Shown: positions 45,781 through 55,824 of the stretch, in pieces | Position numbering within the stretch: position 1 is the first letter of the stretch | How the letters are laid out: each line of letters starts with the position of its first letter | Origin: Gordonia terrae | GTDB lineage: Bacteria; Actinomycetota; Actinomycetes; Mycobacteriales; Mycobacteriaceae | NCBI RefSeq assembly: GCF_001698225.1 | Contig: NZ_CP016594.1 | Location: 4,340,001-4,404,000 of the forward strand | Length of the DNA: 64,000 nucleotides | Reading direction: 5' to 3' | Position numbers and translations under genes: made by a program | The notes under the pieces: generated by a model | Seen by the model: the letters and a program-made list of their open reading frames with translations, nothing else | Database searches by the model: none | What the model was told of the DNA's origin: nothing

Positions 45781-46145
45781 GTCTTCCTCTACGCGTCGAC
45801 AACAGGGCGGCACATGGACAGCCGGAGCGTCGCACGTCGTCGGCCATCAATGGGACGGCGACAAGGATCTGACGCTAGGCATCCACGACAACAAACTTAC
45901 GCACGAATCAGAGTTCCCGACGAATTTGACTCGGTCTGTCCTCCACGAATATGTCGCGCGCTCGGGGTCGGATGGTTACGCCCGGTCCGGGACAGTCGGA
46001 TGACGTGGCCTTTCGCGGCCTCCGCCGTGTCCGATGCACACCTGGGGTGTATCGAGCGACCGACGACACGACGCGACCGCGTCCACATCCGGGCCGACAT
46101 CGACTACGGCACCCACCACCGCACACGCTCTGGAAGAGTGTTCCC
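45781..46145. promoter_or_regulatory. Divergent intergenic region between exporter operon and phosphoribosyltransferase
   Basis: No gene is supported in these 365 bp. Local AT content rises around 45880-45960, as expected for promoters. On the plus strand TTGACT (45926-45931) and TATGTC (45950-45955) are 18 bases apart and could form a sigma-70-type promoter for the phosphoribosyltransferase, about 190 bases upstream of its ATG. No clear counterpart was found for the exporter. Confidence 0.35.
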
Positions 46146-46643
46146 ATGACCACCACTTCCCCCGAGCGCGAGGTCCTCACCTGGGAGCTCAACGGCGTGG
46201 CCTGCCGCGAACTCGCCCAGCAGGTCGCCGACGACGCATTCGTCCCGGACATCATCCTCGGCATCGCCCGCGGCGGCCTGATCCCGGCCGGCGCTCTCGC
46301 CTATGCACTCGACTGCAAGCTGATGATCTCGCTGAACGTCGAGTTCTACACCGGGGTCGGCGAGACGCTGTCCGAACCGGTGATGCTGCCGTCGCTTCTC
46401 GAATCGAGCGGCCTCACCGATCAGCGGGTTCTCGTCGTCGACGATGTGGCCGACACCGGCAAGACCCTCAAACTGGTCAACGACTTCTGCCAGGAGCAGG
46501 GTAGGGTCGCCGAGGTGCGCAATGCGGTGCTCTACAAGAAGCCCCACACCATCACGGTGCCCGACTACACCTGGCGGACCACCGACAAGTGGATCAACTT
46601 CCCCTGGTCCGTGCAGGGCCCGATCGTGGCGGTGCAGCGATGA
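46146..46643 (+). CDS. Type I phosphoribosyltransferase (purine/xanthine PRTase-like)
   Basis: A 165-residue soluble enzyme that should transfer a base to or from PRPP. The type I PRPP-binding motif VLVVDDVADTGKTL is at residues 95-108 and the pyrophosphate loop ARGGLIPA at 41-48. The ATG at 46146 follows a GGAAGAG-like site; an upstream extension in the same frame is rejected because it is Arg/Pro-rich and unlike the family. The length suits xanthine-guanine or hypoxanthine-type enzymes, but the base specificity loop is not diagnostic. The stop overlaps the next gene by 4 bases (ATGA). Confidence 0.88.
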   Translation: MTTTSPEREVLTWELNGVACRELAQQVADDAFVPDIILGIARGGLIPAGALAYALDCKLMISLNVEFYTGVGETLSEPVMLPSLLESSGLTDQRVLVVDDVADTGKTLKLVNDFCQEQGRVAEVRNAVLYKKPHTITVPDYTWRTTDKWINFPWSVQGPIVAVQR

Positions 46644-47020
46644 CCGCGGACAAGACCGGCGCCGAGACCACGGTGCGCGACAACCCCGCCGAACGCCGGT
46701 ACGACATCCACGTCGACGCGCCCGGCGGTGAGGCCTTGGCCGGATTCGCCGAATACCGCGACCGTGTCTCCGGCACCCAGGACGCCCCGACGACCGCGCG
46801 GGTGTTCTTCCACACCGAGGTCGACCCCGAGTTCGGCGGACGCGGCCTCGCGACGATCCTGGTGCGCGAAGCCCTCGACGACGCCCGCGCACGCGACCTC
46901 ACGATCGTGGGTGTGTGTCCGCTGGTGGCCGCGTTCCTCGAGAAACACCCGGAGTACGCCGACGCCACCGCACCGGTGACACCCGCCGTCCTCGAATGGT
47001 TGCGGAGCGGCGCCGCCTGA
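46640..47020 (+). CDS. Small GNAT-like N-acetyltransferase (YidJ/COG2388 type)
   Basis: A 126-residue protein of the minimal GNAT family. The family pattern is clear: AGFAEYRDR, VFFHTEVDPEFGGRGLA (acetyl-CoA loop GGRGLA), the mid-domain REALDDARAR, then VCPLVAAFLEKHPEY. The ATG shares four bases with the phosphoribosyltransferase stop, so the two are coupled. Acetyl-acceptor is unknown for most of this family. It ends two bases before the stop of a convergent gene. Confidence 0.85.
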   Translation: MTADKTGAETTVRDNPAERRYDIHVDAPGGEALAGFAEYRDRVSGTQDAPTTARVFFHTEVDPEFGGRGLATILVREALDDARARDLTIVGVCPLVAAFLEKHPEYADATAPVTPAVLEWLRSGAA

Positions 47021-47022
47021 CC

Positions 47023-48126
47023 TCACCCGCCCGACGCAGGCGTCTCCCGCGCCGAATCGGCCGAGATGATCATGCGGTGGTCGAACTCGATCCGGTCGGT
47101 GCGATGGCCGGCGTCCACCCCCACCGACGCGAGCACATCGCGCCCCGGTGGCTGGATGCGGACCGTCACCCGACCGTCGTCCACCTCGTCCAGCAGGGCG
47201 GCGACGGCCGGCGCCAGCCGTTCGCGCGCCGTCGCCGCACTCGTCTCGTCCAGTGCGGCGAACCCACCGTCGTCGAGCAGGACAACCCGCACCCCGCGCT
47301 GCCGGGCGCGCCAGGCCGCATCCCGGACCACCGGGAGGTCGAGCCCGGCGGCACGGATGCCGTCGCGCAGCTGCGCCTCCAGCAAACGGGCCACGACCAC
47401 CTCGTCCGCGCTGAAGGACTCGCGCCGGGCGATGCGGGTGAGAACGGGGCGGGCCCGTTCGTCGAGCGCGGCCAGCCGTCGATCACGGACCTCGGTCGAC
47501 GCCGCCGCCGCGGCGTCGAGCGCCGCCTGACGCTCGCTGGCCTCCCGCAGTTGGTAGATCTGCCGGGCCATCGGGCGCAGCATGACCGAGAACAGCGAAC
47601 CCATGATCATGATCGCGTAACCCGGCAGGGTGATCGACAGTCCCCACAGCGCGCCCGCCGTCGAGACCGCGCCCCACACCGTCGCGATGATCGAGATGCA
47701 CCCGCTGGCGAGCCAGGCGGCGAGCGGGCGGCCGCGCACCGCGACGAAGGCCAGGATGATCACCGATGCCCCCATCGGGGGCCCGGTCTGCATCACGTGT
47801 GTTGGTGGGAACGGCAACGAGAACAGCGTCGACGCCACTGCCGCGACAGCCAGACCGGCGACGGCGAGGGTCGTCGGCGCCGGCAGCGGATCGCCCGGGG
47901 AGTCGAGAATCGTCACCCCCGCCACGACGAACAACACGAACCCGGCGAACAACCCGATCCACTGCCACCACCCGGTGACCGTCGAGCCGGCGTACAGCGT
48001 GACGACGAAATATCCGCAGGCGAAGATGCCCATCATCAGCCACAGGGGCCGCGAGCCGATCCCGAACGCGTTGACCACCTCGCCGCGATCGGCACCGTCG
48101 GCTCCCCGCGTGCAGTCGCGTCTCAC
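47023..48126 (-). CDS. Six-span membrane protein, likely degenerate sensor partner of the histidine kinase
   Basis: A 367-residue protein with about six membrane spans in its first half, then a coiled coil (QLREASERQAALDAAAAAS) and a ~150-residue cytoplasmic region. The layout copies the neighbouring kinase, but I see no H-box, N-box or glycine-rich ATP lid. The start is placed at GTG 48126, which overlaps the kinase stop (GTGA); longer frames upstream are Arg/Gly-rich and overlap the kinase. Probably a pseudo-kinase or signal-modulating partner. Function not known. Confidence 0.75.
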   Translation of the reverse strand: MRRDCTRGADGADRGEVVNAFGIGSRPLWLMMGIFACGYFVVTLYAGSTVTGWWQWIGLFAGFVLFVVAGVTILDSPGDPLPAPTTLAVAGLAVAAVASTLFSLPFPPTHVMQTGPPMGASVIILAFVAVRGRPLAAWLASGCISIIATVWGAVSTAGALWGLSITLPGYAIMIMGSLFSVMLRPMARQIYQLREASERQAALDAAAAASTEVRDRRLAALDERARPVLTRIARRESFSADEVVVARLLEAQLRDGIRAAGLDLPVVRDAAWRARQRGVRVVLLDDGGFAALDETSAATARERLAPAVAALLDEVDDGRVTVRIQPPGRDVLASVGVDAGHRTDRIEFDHRMIISADSARETPASGG

Positions 48127-49382
48127 GGCCGCTCCCACAGGATCTGCACCGTGGTCCCGCGACCCGCTCGGCTCTGCACCCGCGCATGGCCGCCCGGTAG
48201 CCGGGCGAGACGTCCACGGATGCTGACGGCGATGCCGAGCCGGCCCGCCGCCACCGTCTCGGGATCGAACCCGACCCCGTTGTCGACGACCGCCATGCTC
48301 AGCGAGTCGGGTTCGAACCGGACGATGACAGCGCACTCGGCATCGTCTCCGGCATGGCGGACGACGTTGCGCAACGCCTCCGACATCGCCTCGACGACCG
48401 CGTCGAGCACCTCGGCCGGATACGTGGCCGACCCGGACCCCACGTCGTGGCCGTCCGCGTCACCACCCACGACCTCGACGTCGAATCGTTCCGACACGTC
48501 CGCGGCGGCCGACCGGATGCGCCGGATCACCTCGATGTCCGTCGCGGCGTCCGGACCGTCCGCCCCCGGCACCCGGGCGAGTTCCTCGAGCGCCGAGGTC
48601 GCCTGCGCTGCCAGCCGATCGTCGGGACGCCCGGCCCGGACGGCGAGAAGGGATGCGATCACCCGGTCGTGCACGATGGCGTCGAATCGCTCCTTCTCCA
48701 CCTCGCGCGCCGAGGCGGCGGCGACATTCGCCGCAGTGCGGTAGGTCTCCTCGCGCGTCTCGTCGAGTTCGCGCCCCGTCCGCGTGGCCACGAGCACGAC
48801 CGCGAGGAAGACGCCGGTGAACATCAACGACCACAGGATCTCCATCGGTGCGTCCGACGTCACCTCGCCGAACCGGCCGAACTGCTGGGAGAGATGGGCG
48901 AGAGTCGAGGACACGACGAGGGCGACCACGGCGAGACGAGGACGCACGAGCATCAGCACCATGCTCGGCATGCCGCAGAAGGCGACCATCCACTGGGCCG
49001 ACTCGTCCGGATCGGCCAGGGTCGTACCGTTCCAGGCCACGAACCACAGCGCGAGTCCCAGGACGTAGCCGACCCACGAGGTCAGGGCCAGTGGGGTGAG
49101 CCATGCCGTGCCCGGCCGAAAGGTGGCCGCGATCAACAGGATTCCGGGGCCGACCGACAGCAGGATGCTCAGCGGAGCCCACCAGGCGTCTGTGAGTGGA
49201 GCGGAGGCGAGTATCGACGCGGCGGAAACCACCGGGTAGCCGATCAATCCCAGACCCAGGAACCGGGCGCCCACACGGCGGACACGGTCCAGATCCGGCT
49301 CCGCGGAGTCGGATTCGAAAGCGCGCCGGACCCAGGCTGGTCGGGGGCGGGAGTGGCCGCTCGCGAGGTCGGTGGTGGGCAT
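48123..49382 (-). CDS. NarL/DesK-type sensor histidine kinase
   Basis: A 419-residue membrane kinase. About six hydrophobic spans (residues ~45-200) precede a coiled coil and a HisKA_3-like phosphoacceptor segment, RFDAIVHDRVIASLLAVR. The HATPase domain follows, with N-box EAMSEALRNVVRHAG, G1 box VVDNGVGFDP, G2 RLGIAVSIRGRL and a final GRGTTVQI strand. It would autophosphorylate on His and pass the phosphate to a LuxR-type response regulator, but none is encoded nearby. Downstream is a similar membrane protein without an ATPase domain, overlapping by 4 bases. The signal is unknown. Confidence 0.9.
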   Translation of the reverse strand: MPTTDLASGHSRPRPAWVRRAFESDSAEPDLDRVRRVGARFLGLGLIGYPVVSAASILASAPLTDAWWAPLSILLSVGPGILLIAATFRPGTAWLTPLALTSWVGYVLGLALWFVAWNGTTLADPDESAQWMVAFCGMPSMVLMLVRPRLAVVALVVSSTLAHLSQQFGRFGEVTSDAPMEILWSLMFTGVFLAVVLVATRTGRELDETREETYRTAANVAAASAREVEKERFDAIVHDRVIASLLAVRAGRPDDRLAAQATSALEELARVPGADGPDAATDIEVIRRIRSAAADVSERFDVEVVGGDADGHDVGSGSATYPAEVLDAVVEAMSEALRNVVRHAGDDAECAVIVRFEPDSLSMAVVDNGVGFDPETVAAGRLGIAVSIRGRLARLPGGHARVQSRAGRGTTVQILWERP

Positions 49383-49446
49383 CGCATCTCACCCTCACAC
49401 CCCTCGGCTCCGCCGGTCAATCCTCTGGTGAGTCCACTTGCGACAA

Positions 49447-49480
49447 CACCGGCCCGCTCCCTACAGGGAACGGGCCGGTG
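49447..49480 (-). terminator. Hairpin terminator at the end of the S10 operon
   Basis: A 15-bp inverted repeat with one mismatch and a 4-base loop (TACA) lies 26 bases beyond the rpsQ stop. The stem is nearly all G/C; downstream on the minus strand there is only a short T-poor tract, common for actinobacterial terminators. Confidence 0.85.
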
Positions 49481-49505
49481 GCGGTAGATCTCGTTGGGCG
49501 AGGGC

Positions 49506-49796
49506 CTACTTGGCCTTCTCCAGCACCTCGACGAGGCGCCAGTGCTTGGTCGCCGACAGCGGGCGGGTCTCCATGATCCGCACACGGTCGCCGACGCCGG
49601 CATCGCCGTTCTCGTCGTGGGCCTTGACCTTGCTCGTGGTCCGGATGATCTTGCCGTAGAGCTTGTGGCTCTTACGATCTTCCAGCTCGACCACGATGGT
49701 CTTCTGCATCTTGTCGCTGACCACGTAGCCGATGCGCTCCTTGCGGCGTGCGCGCTCCTCGGTCTGGGTTTCGGTCACCTTCTGGTCCTCACTCAT
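49506..49796 (-). CDS. rpsQ: 30S ribosomal protein S17
   Basis: A 96-residue primary 16S rRNA-binding protein. The family core [49 protein letters not shown] is clear and close to full length, with a short charged N-terminal extension. Its ATG overlaps the rpmC stop by 4 bases. It is the last gene of this S10 operon; rplN and the spc operon do not follow directly, as is usual in mycobacteria-related genomes. Confidence 0.98.
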   Translation of the reverse strand: MSEDQKVTETQTEERARRKERIGYVVSDKMQKTIVVELEDRKSHKLYGKIIRTTSKVKAHDENGDAGVGDRVRIMETRPLSATKHWRLVEVLEKAK

Positions 49797-50025
49797 GCGT
49801 CATCACCATCCGGTCCGGACGCCAGGCCCAGCTCCCGCTCGCGCATCACGGTGTAGATACGCGCGATCTCGCGACGCACGGTCCGCAGGCGACGGTTGTT
49901 GTCGAGCTGGCCGGTGGCCATCTGGAACCGAAGGTTGAACAGTTCTTCCTTCGACTCTTTCAGGCGATCGACCAGATCAGCGTCGTTGAGCTCACGAAGC
50001 TCGTTCGCAGCAACTCCGAGTGCCA

Positions 50026-50026
<1 letters not shown>
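49793..50026 (-). CDS. rpmC: 50S ribosomal protein L29
   Basis: A 77-residue helical protein near the peptide exit tunnel. The motif [26 protein letters not shown] is typical. The ATG at 50026 shares one base with the rplP stop (TGATG); an upstream in-frame extension is only read-through of rplP sequence in another frame. Confidence 0.98.
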
Positions 50027-50442
<416 letters not shown>

Positions 50443-50445
50443 GGC

Positions 50446-51664
<1,219 letters not shown>

Positions 51665-51665
<1 letters not shown>

Positions 51666-51946
51666 TACCGGCGCTTCGCTTTCCGGTCATCCTTGATGTG
51701 ACCCTTGAAGGTACGGGTGGGGGCGAACTCGCCCAGCTTGTGCCCGACCATCGAATCCGAGATGAACACCGGCACGTGCTTGCGTCCGTCGTGGACGGCA
51801 AAGGTGTGGCCGATGAAGTCGGGAATGATGGTCGAACGACGGGACCAGGTCTTGATGACCTGCTTGGTGCCCTTCTCGTTCTGGACATCCACCTTCTTCA
51901 GGAGGTGGTCGTCGACGAACGGGCCCTTCTTGAGGCTGCGTGGCAT
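51665..51946 (-). CDS. rpsS: 30S ribosomal protein S19
   Basis: A 93-residue head protein of the 30S subunit. Begins [15 protein letters not shown] and contains [22 protein letters not shown] and [16 protein letters not shown]. The ATG follows an AGGAGG site nine bases upstream; longer frames run into rplB sequence. Confidence 0.99.
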
Positions 51947-51963
51947 TCTCTTACCTCCTCCTG

Positions 51964-52800
<837 letters not shown>

Positions 52801-52830
52801 GAGTCTCTAGTCCTTCTCTGGGCGCCCCGG

Positions 52831-53136
52831 TCAGCTGACCGAGCCCCCGAAGATCTCGATGGGCTTGCTGTCTGCGGTCAGCGACACGATGGCGCGCTTG
52901 GTGGACTTGCGCTGGCCGTAGCCGGAGCGGGTCCGCTTGCGCTTGCCCTGTCGGTTCGCGGTGTTGACGCTGGCAACGTTGACACCGAAGATCTTCTCGA
53001 TCGCGATCTTGATCTCGGTCTTGTTGGACTCCGGGTGCACCAGGAAGGTGTACACGTTGTCCTCCATGAGCCCGTAGGACTTCTCCGAGATCACGGGCGC
53101 CAGGATGATGTCGCGCGGGTCGGCAACGGTCGCCAT
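52831..53136 (-). CDS. rplW: 50S ribosomal protein L23
   Basis: A 101-residue tunnel-exit protein that docks trigger factor and SRP. Contains [21 protein letters not shown] and the [14 protein letters not shown] loop. The ATG is one base after the rplD stop. Confidence 0.98.
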   Translation of the reverse strand: MATVADPRDIILAPVISEKSYGLMEDNVYTFLVHPESNKTEIKIAIEKIFGVNVASVNTANRQGKRKRTRSGYGQRKSTKRAIVSLTADSKPIEIFGGSVS

Positions 53137-53137
53137 G

Positions 53138-53839
53138 TCAGGCCTCCTCTGCTGTCTTCTCGACGGCAGCCTTGGCATCCGCCGTGTTCTGCTCGATGAA
53201 GGCATTGAGCGTCTCGACGCTGAACACCACCTCGTCCGAGTCCAGGACGTCGTAGGTGTTGAGCTGATCCGGCGCGATCGGCAGCACGTTCTGCAGGTTC
53301 GCCACGCTCAGCCACGCCGTGAGATCCTCGCGGCCGAGGACGACCAGGAACTTGCGGCGATCGGAGAGGCTCTCCAGGAACTGGCGTGCCGACTTGGTCG
53401 AGGGCTTCTGCCCGGAGACCAGTTCGGTGATCACGTGGATGCGCTCGTTGCGAGCGCGGTCGCTCAGCGCGCCGCGCAGTGCGGCCGCCTTCATCTTCTT
53501 GGGGGTGCGCTGGCTGTAGTCACGCGGCTGCGGGCCGTGGACGGTGCCACCGCCGGCGAACTGCGGCGCACGGGTCGAACCCTGGCGCGCACGGCCGGTG
53601 CCCTTCTGGCGGTACGGCTTGGCGCCACCGCCGCGGACCTCGCCGCGGGTCTTGGTGGAGTGCGTGCCCTGGCGTGCCGCGGCCTGCTGGGCCACGACGA
53701 CCTGGTGCATCAGCGCGATGTTGGCCGGTGCGTCGAAGAGCGCGGCGGGCAGGTCAACGGTTCCGTTGGTCTTGCCGTCGGCGGTCTTGACGTCCAGCGT
53801 CAACCTTGTCGCGGTCTCGGTGCTCGCTGTGTTGCTCAT
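53138..53839 (-). CDS. rplD: 50S ribosomal protein L4
   Basis: A 233-residue protein whose extended loop lines the exit tunnel. The [31 protein letters not shown] loop (split across residues ~58-90) and [15 protein letters not shown] are diagnostic. The ATG shares one base with the rplC stop (TAATG). The Ala/Glu-rich C-terminus is slightly longer than in many homologues. Confidence 0.99.
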   Translation of the reverse strand: MSNTASTETATRLTLDVKTADGKTNGTVDLPAALFDAPANIALMHQVVVAQQAAARQGTHSTKTRGEVRGGGAKPYRQKGTGRARQGSTRAPQFAGGGTVHGPQPRDYSQRTPKKMKAAALRGALSDRARNERIHVITELVSGQKPSTKSARQFLESLSDRRKFLVVLGREDLTAWLSVANLQNVLPIAPDQLNTYDVLDSDEVVFSVETLNAFIEQNTADAKAAVEKTAEEA

Positions 53840-54495
53840 TACTGGGCACCACCCTTCACTGCGTCGCGAACCATCACGATGCCGCCCTTGCGACCCGGGA
53901 TCGCTCCCTTGATCAGCAGCAGACCGGCCTCGGCATCCACCTTGTGGACGGTGAGGTTCTGCGTGGTCACCTTGTCGTTACCCATGCGGCCTGCCATGCG
54001 CATGCCCTTGAACACGCGACCCGGGGTGGCGCAGCCACCGATCGAGCCCGGTGCGCGGTGCACGCGGTGGGCACCGTGGCTGGCGCCCAGACCGGCGAAG
54101 CCGTGGCGCTTCATGACGCCGGCGAAGCCCTTGCCCTTGGAGGTACCCGTGACGTCGACCAGCGCGCCGTCGGCGAAGATCTCGGCGGTCAGTTCCTGAC
54201 CGACCTCGAACTCGCTGATGTCGTTGACGCGGATCTCGGCCAGGTGCCGGCGCGGGGTGACCCCGGCCTTGCTGTACTGGCCGGCGACCGGCTTGGTCAC
54301 CTTGCGGGGATCGATCGCGCCGTAGGCGAGCTGGACGGCGGTGTAGCCGTCCCGGTCCGCGCTGCGGAGCTGGGTGATCACGTTCGGGCCGGCCTGGATG
54401 ACAGTGACCGGGACGACGCGGTTGTTCTCGTCGAAGACCTGGGTCATGCCGAGCTTGGTGCCCAGGATGCCCTTGGTCGAACTCTGATTGCTCAT
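53839..54495 (-). CDS. rplC: 50S ribosomal protein L3
   Basis: A 218-residue protein near the peptidyl transferase centre. Shows [15 protein letters not shown], the central [13 protein letters not shown] and the HRAPGSIG loop, and the [12 protein letters not shown] segment. Nineteen bases separate it from rpsJ. Confidence 0.99.
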   Translation of the reverse strand: MSNQSSTKGILGTKLGMTQVFDENNRVVPVTVIQAGPNVITQLRSADRDGYTAVQLAYGAIDPRKVTKPVAGQYSKAGVTPRRHLAEIRVNDISEFEVGQELTAEIFADGALVDVTGTSKGKGFAGVMKRHGFAGLGASHGAHRVHRAPGSIGGCATPGRVFKGMRMAGRMGNDKVTTQNLTVHKVDAEAGLLLIKGAIPGRKGGIVMVRDAVKGGAQ

Positions 54496-54514
54496 GATGT
54501 ATCTCGCCCCCGTC

Positions 54515-54820
54515 CTACTGGATGTTGACGTCGACGCTGGCCGGGAGGTCGATGCGCATGAGCGCGTCGACCGTCTTCGGTGTCGGGTCGAGGATGTCGA
54601 TGAGTCGCTTGTGGGTACGCATCTCGAAGTGTTCGCGGCTGTCCTTGTACTTGTGCGGCGAACGGATGACGCAGTACACGTTCTTCTCGGTGGGCAATGG
54701 CACCGGGCCGACGACGCGTGCCCCGGTACGGGTCACGGTCTCCACGATCTTGCGCGCCGAAGCGTCGATCGCCTCGTGGTCGTAGGCCTTGAGCCTGATG
54801 CGGATCTTTTGTCCCGCCAC
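54515..54820 (-). CDS. rpsJ: 30S ribosomal protein S10
   Basis: The first gene of the operon: 101 residues, a 30S head protein that also acts in Nus-factor antitermination. The GTG at 54820 is chosen because it follows AGAGGA at ribosome-binding distance and gives the canonical start [19 protein letters not shown]. The [12 protein letters not shown] segment and C-terminal [14 protein letters not shown] complete the family pattern. Confidence 0.98.
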   Translation of the reverse strand: MAGQKIRIRLKAYDHEAIDASARKIVETVTRTGARVVGPVPLPTEKNVYCVIRSPHKYKDSREHFEMRTHKRLIDILDPTPKTVDALMRIDLPASVDVNIQ

Positions 54821-54951
54821 GCTGTGTCCTCTTCCGTCAGTTGTTCTCGACAGACAAACACCGCGTGATCGGAACCGACCTCTCGCCGGCTGAGCACATG
54901 ACCACCGTGTGAGATACGGCAATCGACGCTGTTCATCTGTCGTTGTACGTT

Positions 54952-54972
54952 GGCTCGTACCTGGTACGAGCC
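54952..54972. repeat. Perfect 10-bp inverted repeat upstream of rpsJ
   Basis: GGCTCGTACC, one central T, then GGTACGAGCC: a perfect dyad 132 bases upstream of the rpsJ start. The size and single-base centre suit a dimeric repressor site; a mRNA hairpin in the S10 leader is the alternative. Confidence 0.8.
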
Positions 54973-55204
54973 GGTTTGCTCCGGCACCCGCGGTCGGGCG
55001 TGTCGGGACCGTGAACCGATATCGGGGCACGCGTTACACGCCCAGTCCCCGTAGACCGGGCCTGGGAGTCATTCACCTGTCCGCGACCGCAGATCTGGCA
55101 CATGGCACAACCTGCGTCCGCCGGTCAAGGCAACCCGAACAGTATGCATCAGGTCGGGAGCACGATCAAATCCACATCGGACGCCGGCGGGGCACGCCGA
55201 ACTG

Positions 55205-55219
55205 ACTCATGAGTAAGAT
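55205..55219 (+). promoter_or_regulatory. -10 box of a likely leaderless promoter, overlapped by a palindrome
   Basis: TAAGAT (55214-55219) fits the actinobacterial TANNNT -10 and ends six bases before the ATG at 55226, so transcription should start at or beside the start codon. The perfect 10-mer palindrome ACTCATGAGT (55205-55214) touches it. Confidence 0.6.
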
Positions 55220-55225
55220 ACCGCC

Positions 55226-55702
55226 ATGAGTTCCACGAATCCCACCTTCGCCCTGCGTAAGAAGCTGCCCGCGAACCCGCTCGGCAACGTCCTGTTCTCC
55301 CTCGGAATGGTCGCGAGGGTGCCCTACTTCGGCACAGTCCTGCCGCTCGTGCAGGAGATGGAGCCCGGTTACTGCAAGGTCACCGCACCCAACTGGTTCG
55401 GCGTCCACAACCACATCGGCACCTTCCACGCGATCGCGGCGTGCAACCTGGCCGAGGCCGCGATGGGGATGCTGATGGAGGCCACCACGCCCACGTCCCA
55501 CCGCTGGATCCCCAAGGCGATGCAGACGAGCTACCTGACCAAGGCGACGACGCGATTGACCGCGGAGGCCCGTCTGGCCGAACCCGTGGACTTCGGCGCC
55601 ATCACCGCCGGGACCGACGTCACCGTGTCGGTGAGCATCGTCGACACCAAGGGGGTCGAGGTCGTGCACTGCGACATCACCACCTGGGTGACCCCGACGT
55701 AG
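55226..55702 (+). CDS. DUF4442 hotdog-fold thioesterase-like protein
   Basis: A 158-residue single-domain protein of the DUF4442 hotdog family (PaaI-like thioesterase superfamily). Family features visible are the central APNWFGVHNHIGTFHAIA segment around the hotdog helix and a final strand VEVVHCDITTWVTP. The likely reaction is acyl-CoA or acyl-ACP thioester hydrolysis, substrate unknown. It is alone on its strand with its own promoter; no ribosome-binding site is needed if the mRNA is leaderless. Confidence 0.82.
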   Translation: MSSTNPTFALRKKLPANPLGNVLFSLGMVARVPYFGTVLPLVQEMEPGYCKVTAPNWFGVHNHIGTFHAIAACNLAEAAMGMLMEATTPTSHRWIPKAMQTSYLTKATTRLTAEARLAEPVDFGAITAGTDVTVSVSIVDTKGVEVVHCDITTWVTPT

Positions 55703-55824
55703 TCGCCCCCCACCCGGGGTGCCGGCCCGACCGGCTGCTCCTAGGGTGGGAGGATGCCTCCGCCCGGTGCGCCAGCGCACCGGCGGCACCGGAGTGCGGC
55801 AGCGACGAGGAGGACCAGCGACCC

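Larger units (their letters stand above)
54821..55225. promoter_or_regulatory. Divergent control region of the S10 operon and the DUF4442 gene
   Basis: A 405-bp region without a supported gene. It contains the 21-bp palindrome at 54952-54972 and, at the right end, a near-consensus -10 box for the plus-strand gene. On the minus strand TTGACC at 55123-55128 could be part of an rpsJ promoter, but its -10 partner is poor. Confidence 0.5.

Noticed and set aside
45951..46643. A longer, 230-residue phosphoribosyltransferase
   Set aside because: The extra 65 residues are Arg/Pro-rich and unlike the family; ATG 46146 has a ribosome-binding site and gives the usual length.
47023..48336. A 437-residue start for the membrane sensor partner
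   Set aside because: The additional N-terminus overlaps the kinase coding region and is low-complexity; GTG 48126 overlaps the kinase stop in the common GTGA arrangement.
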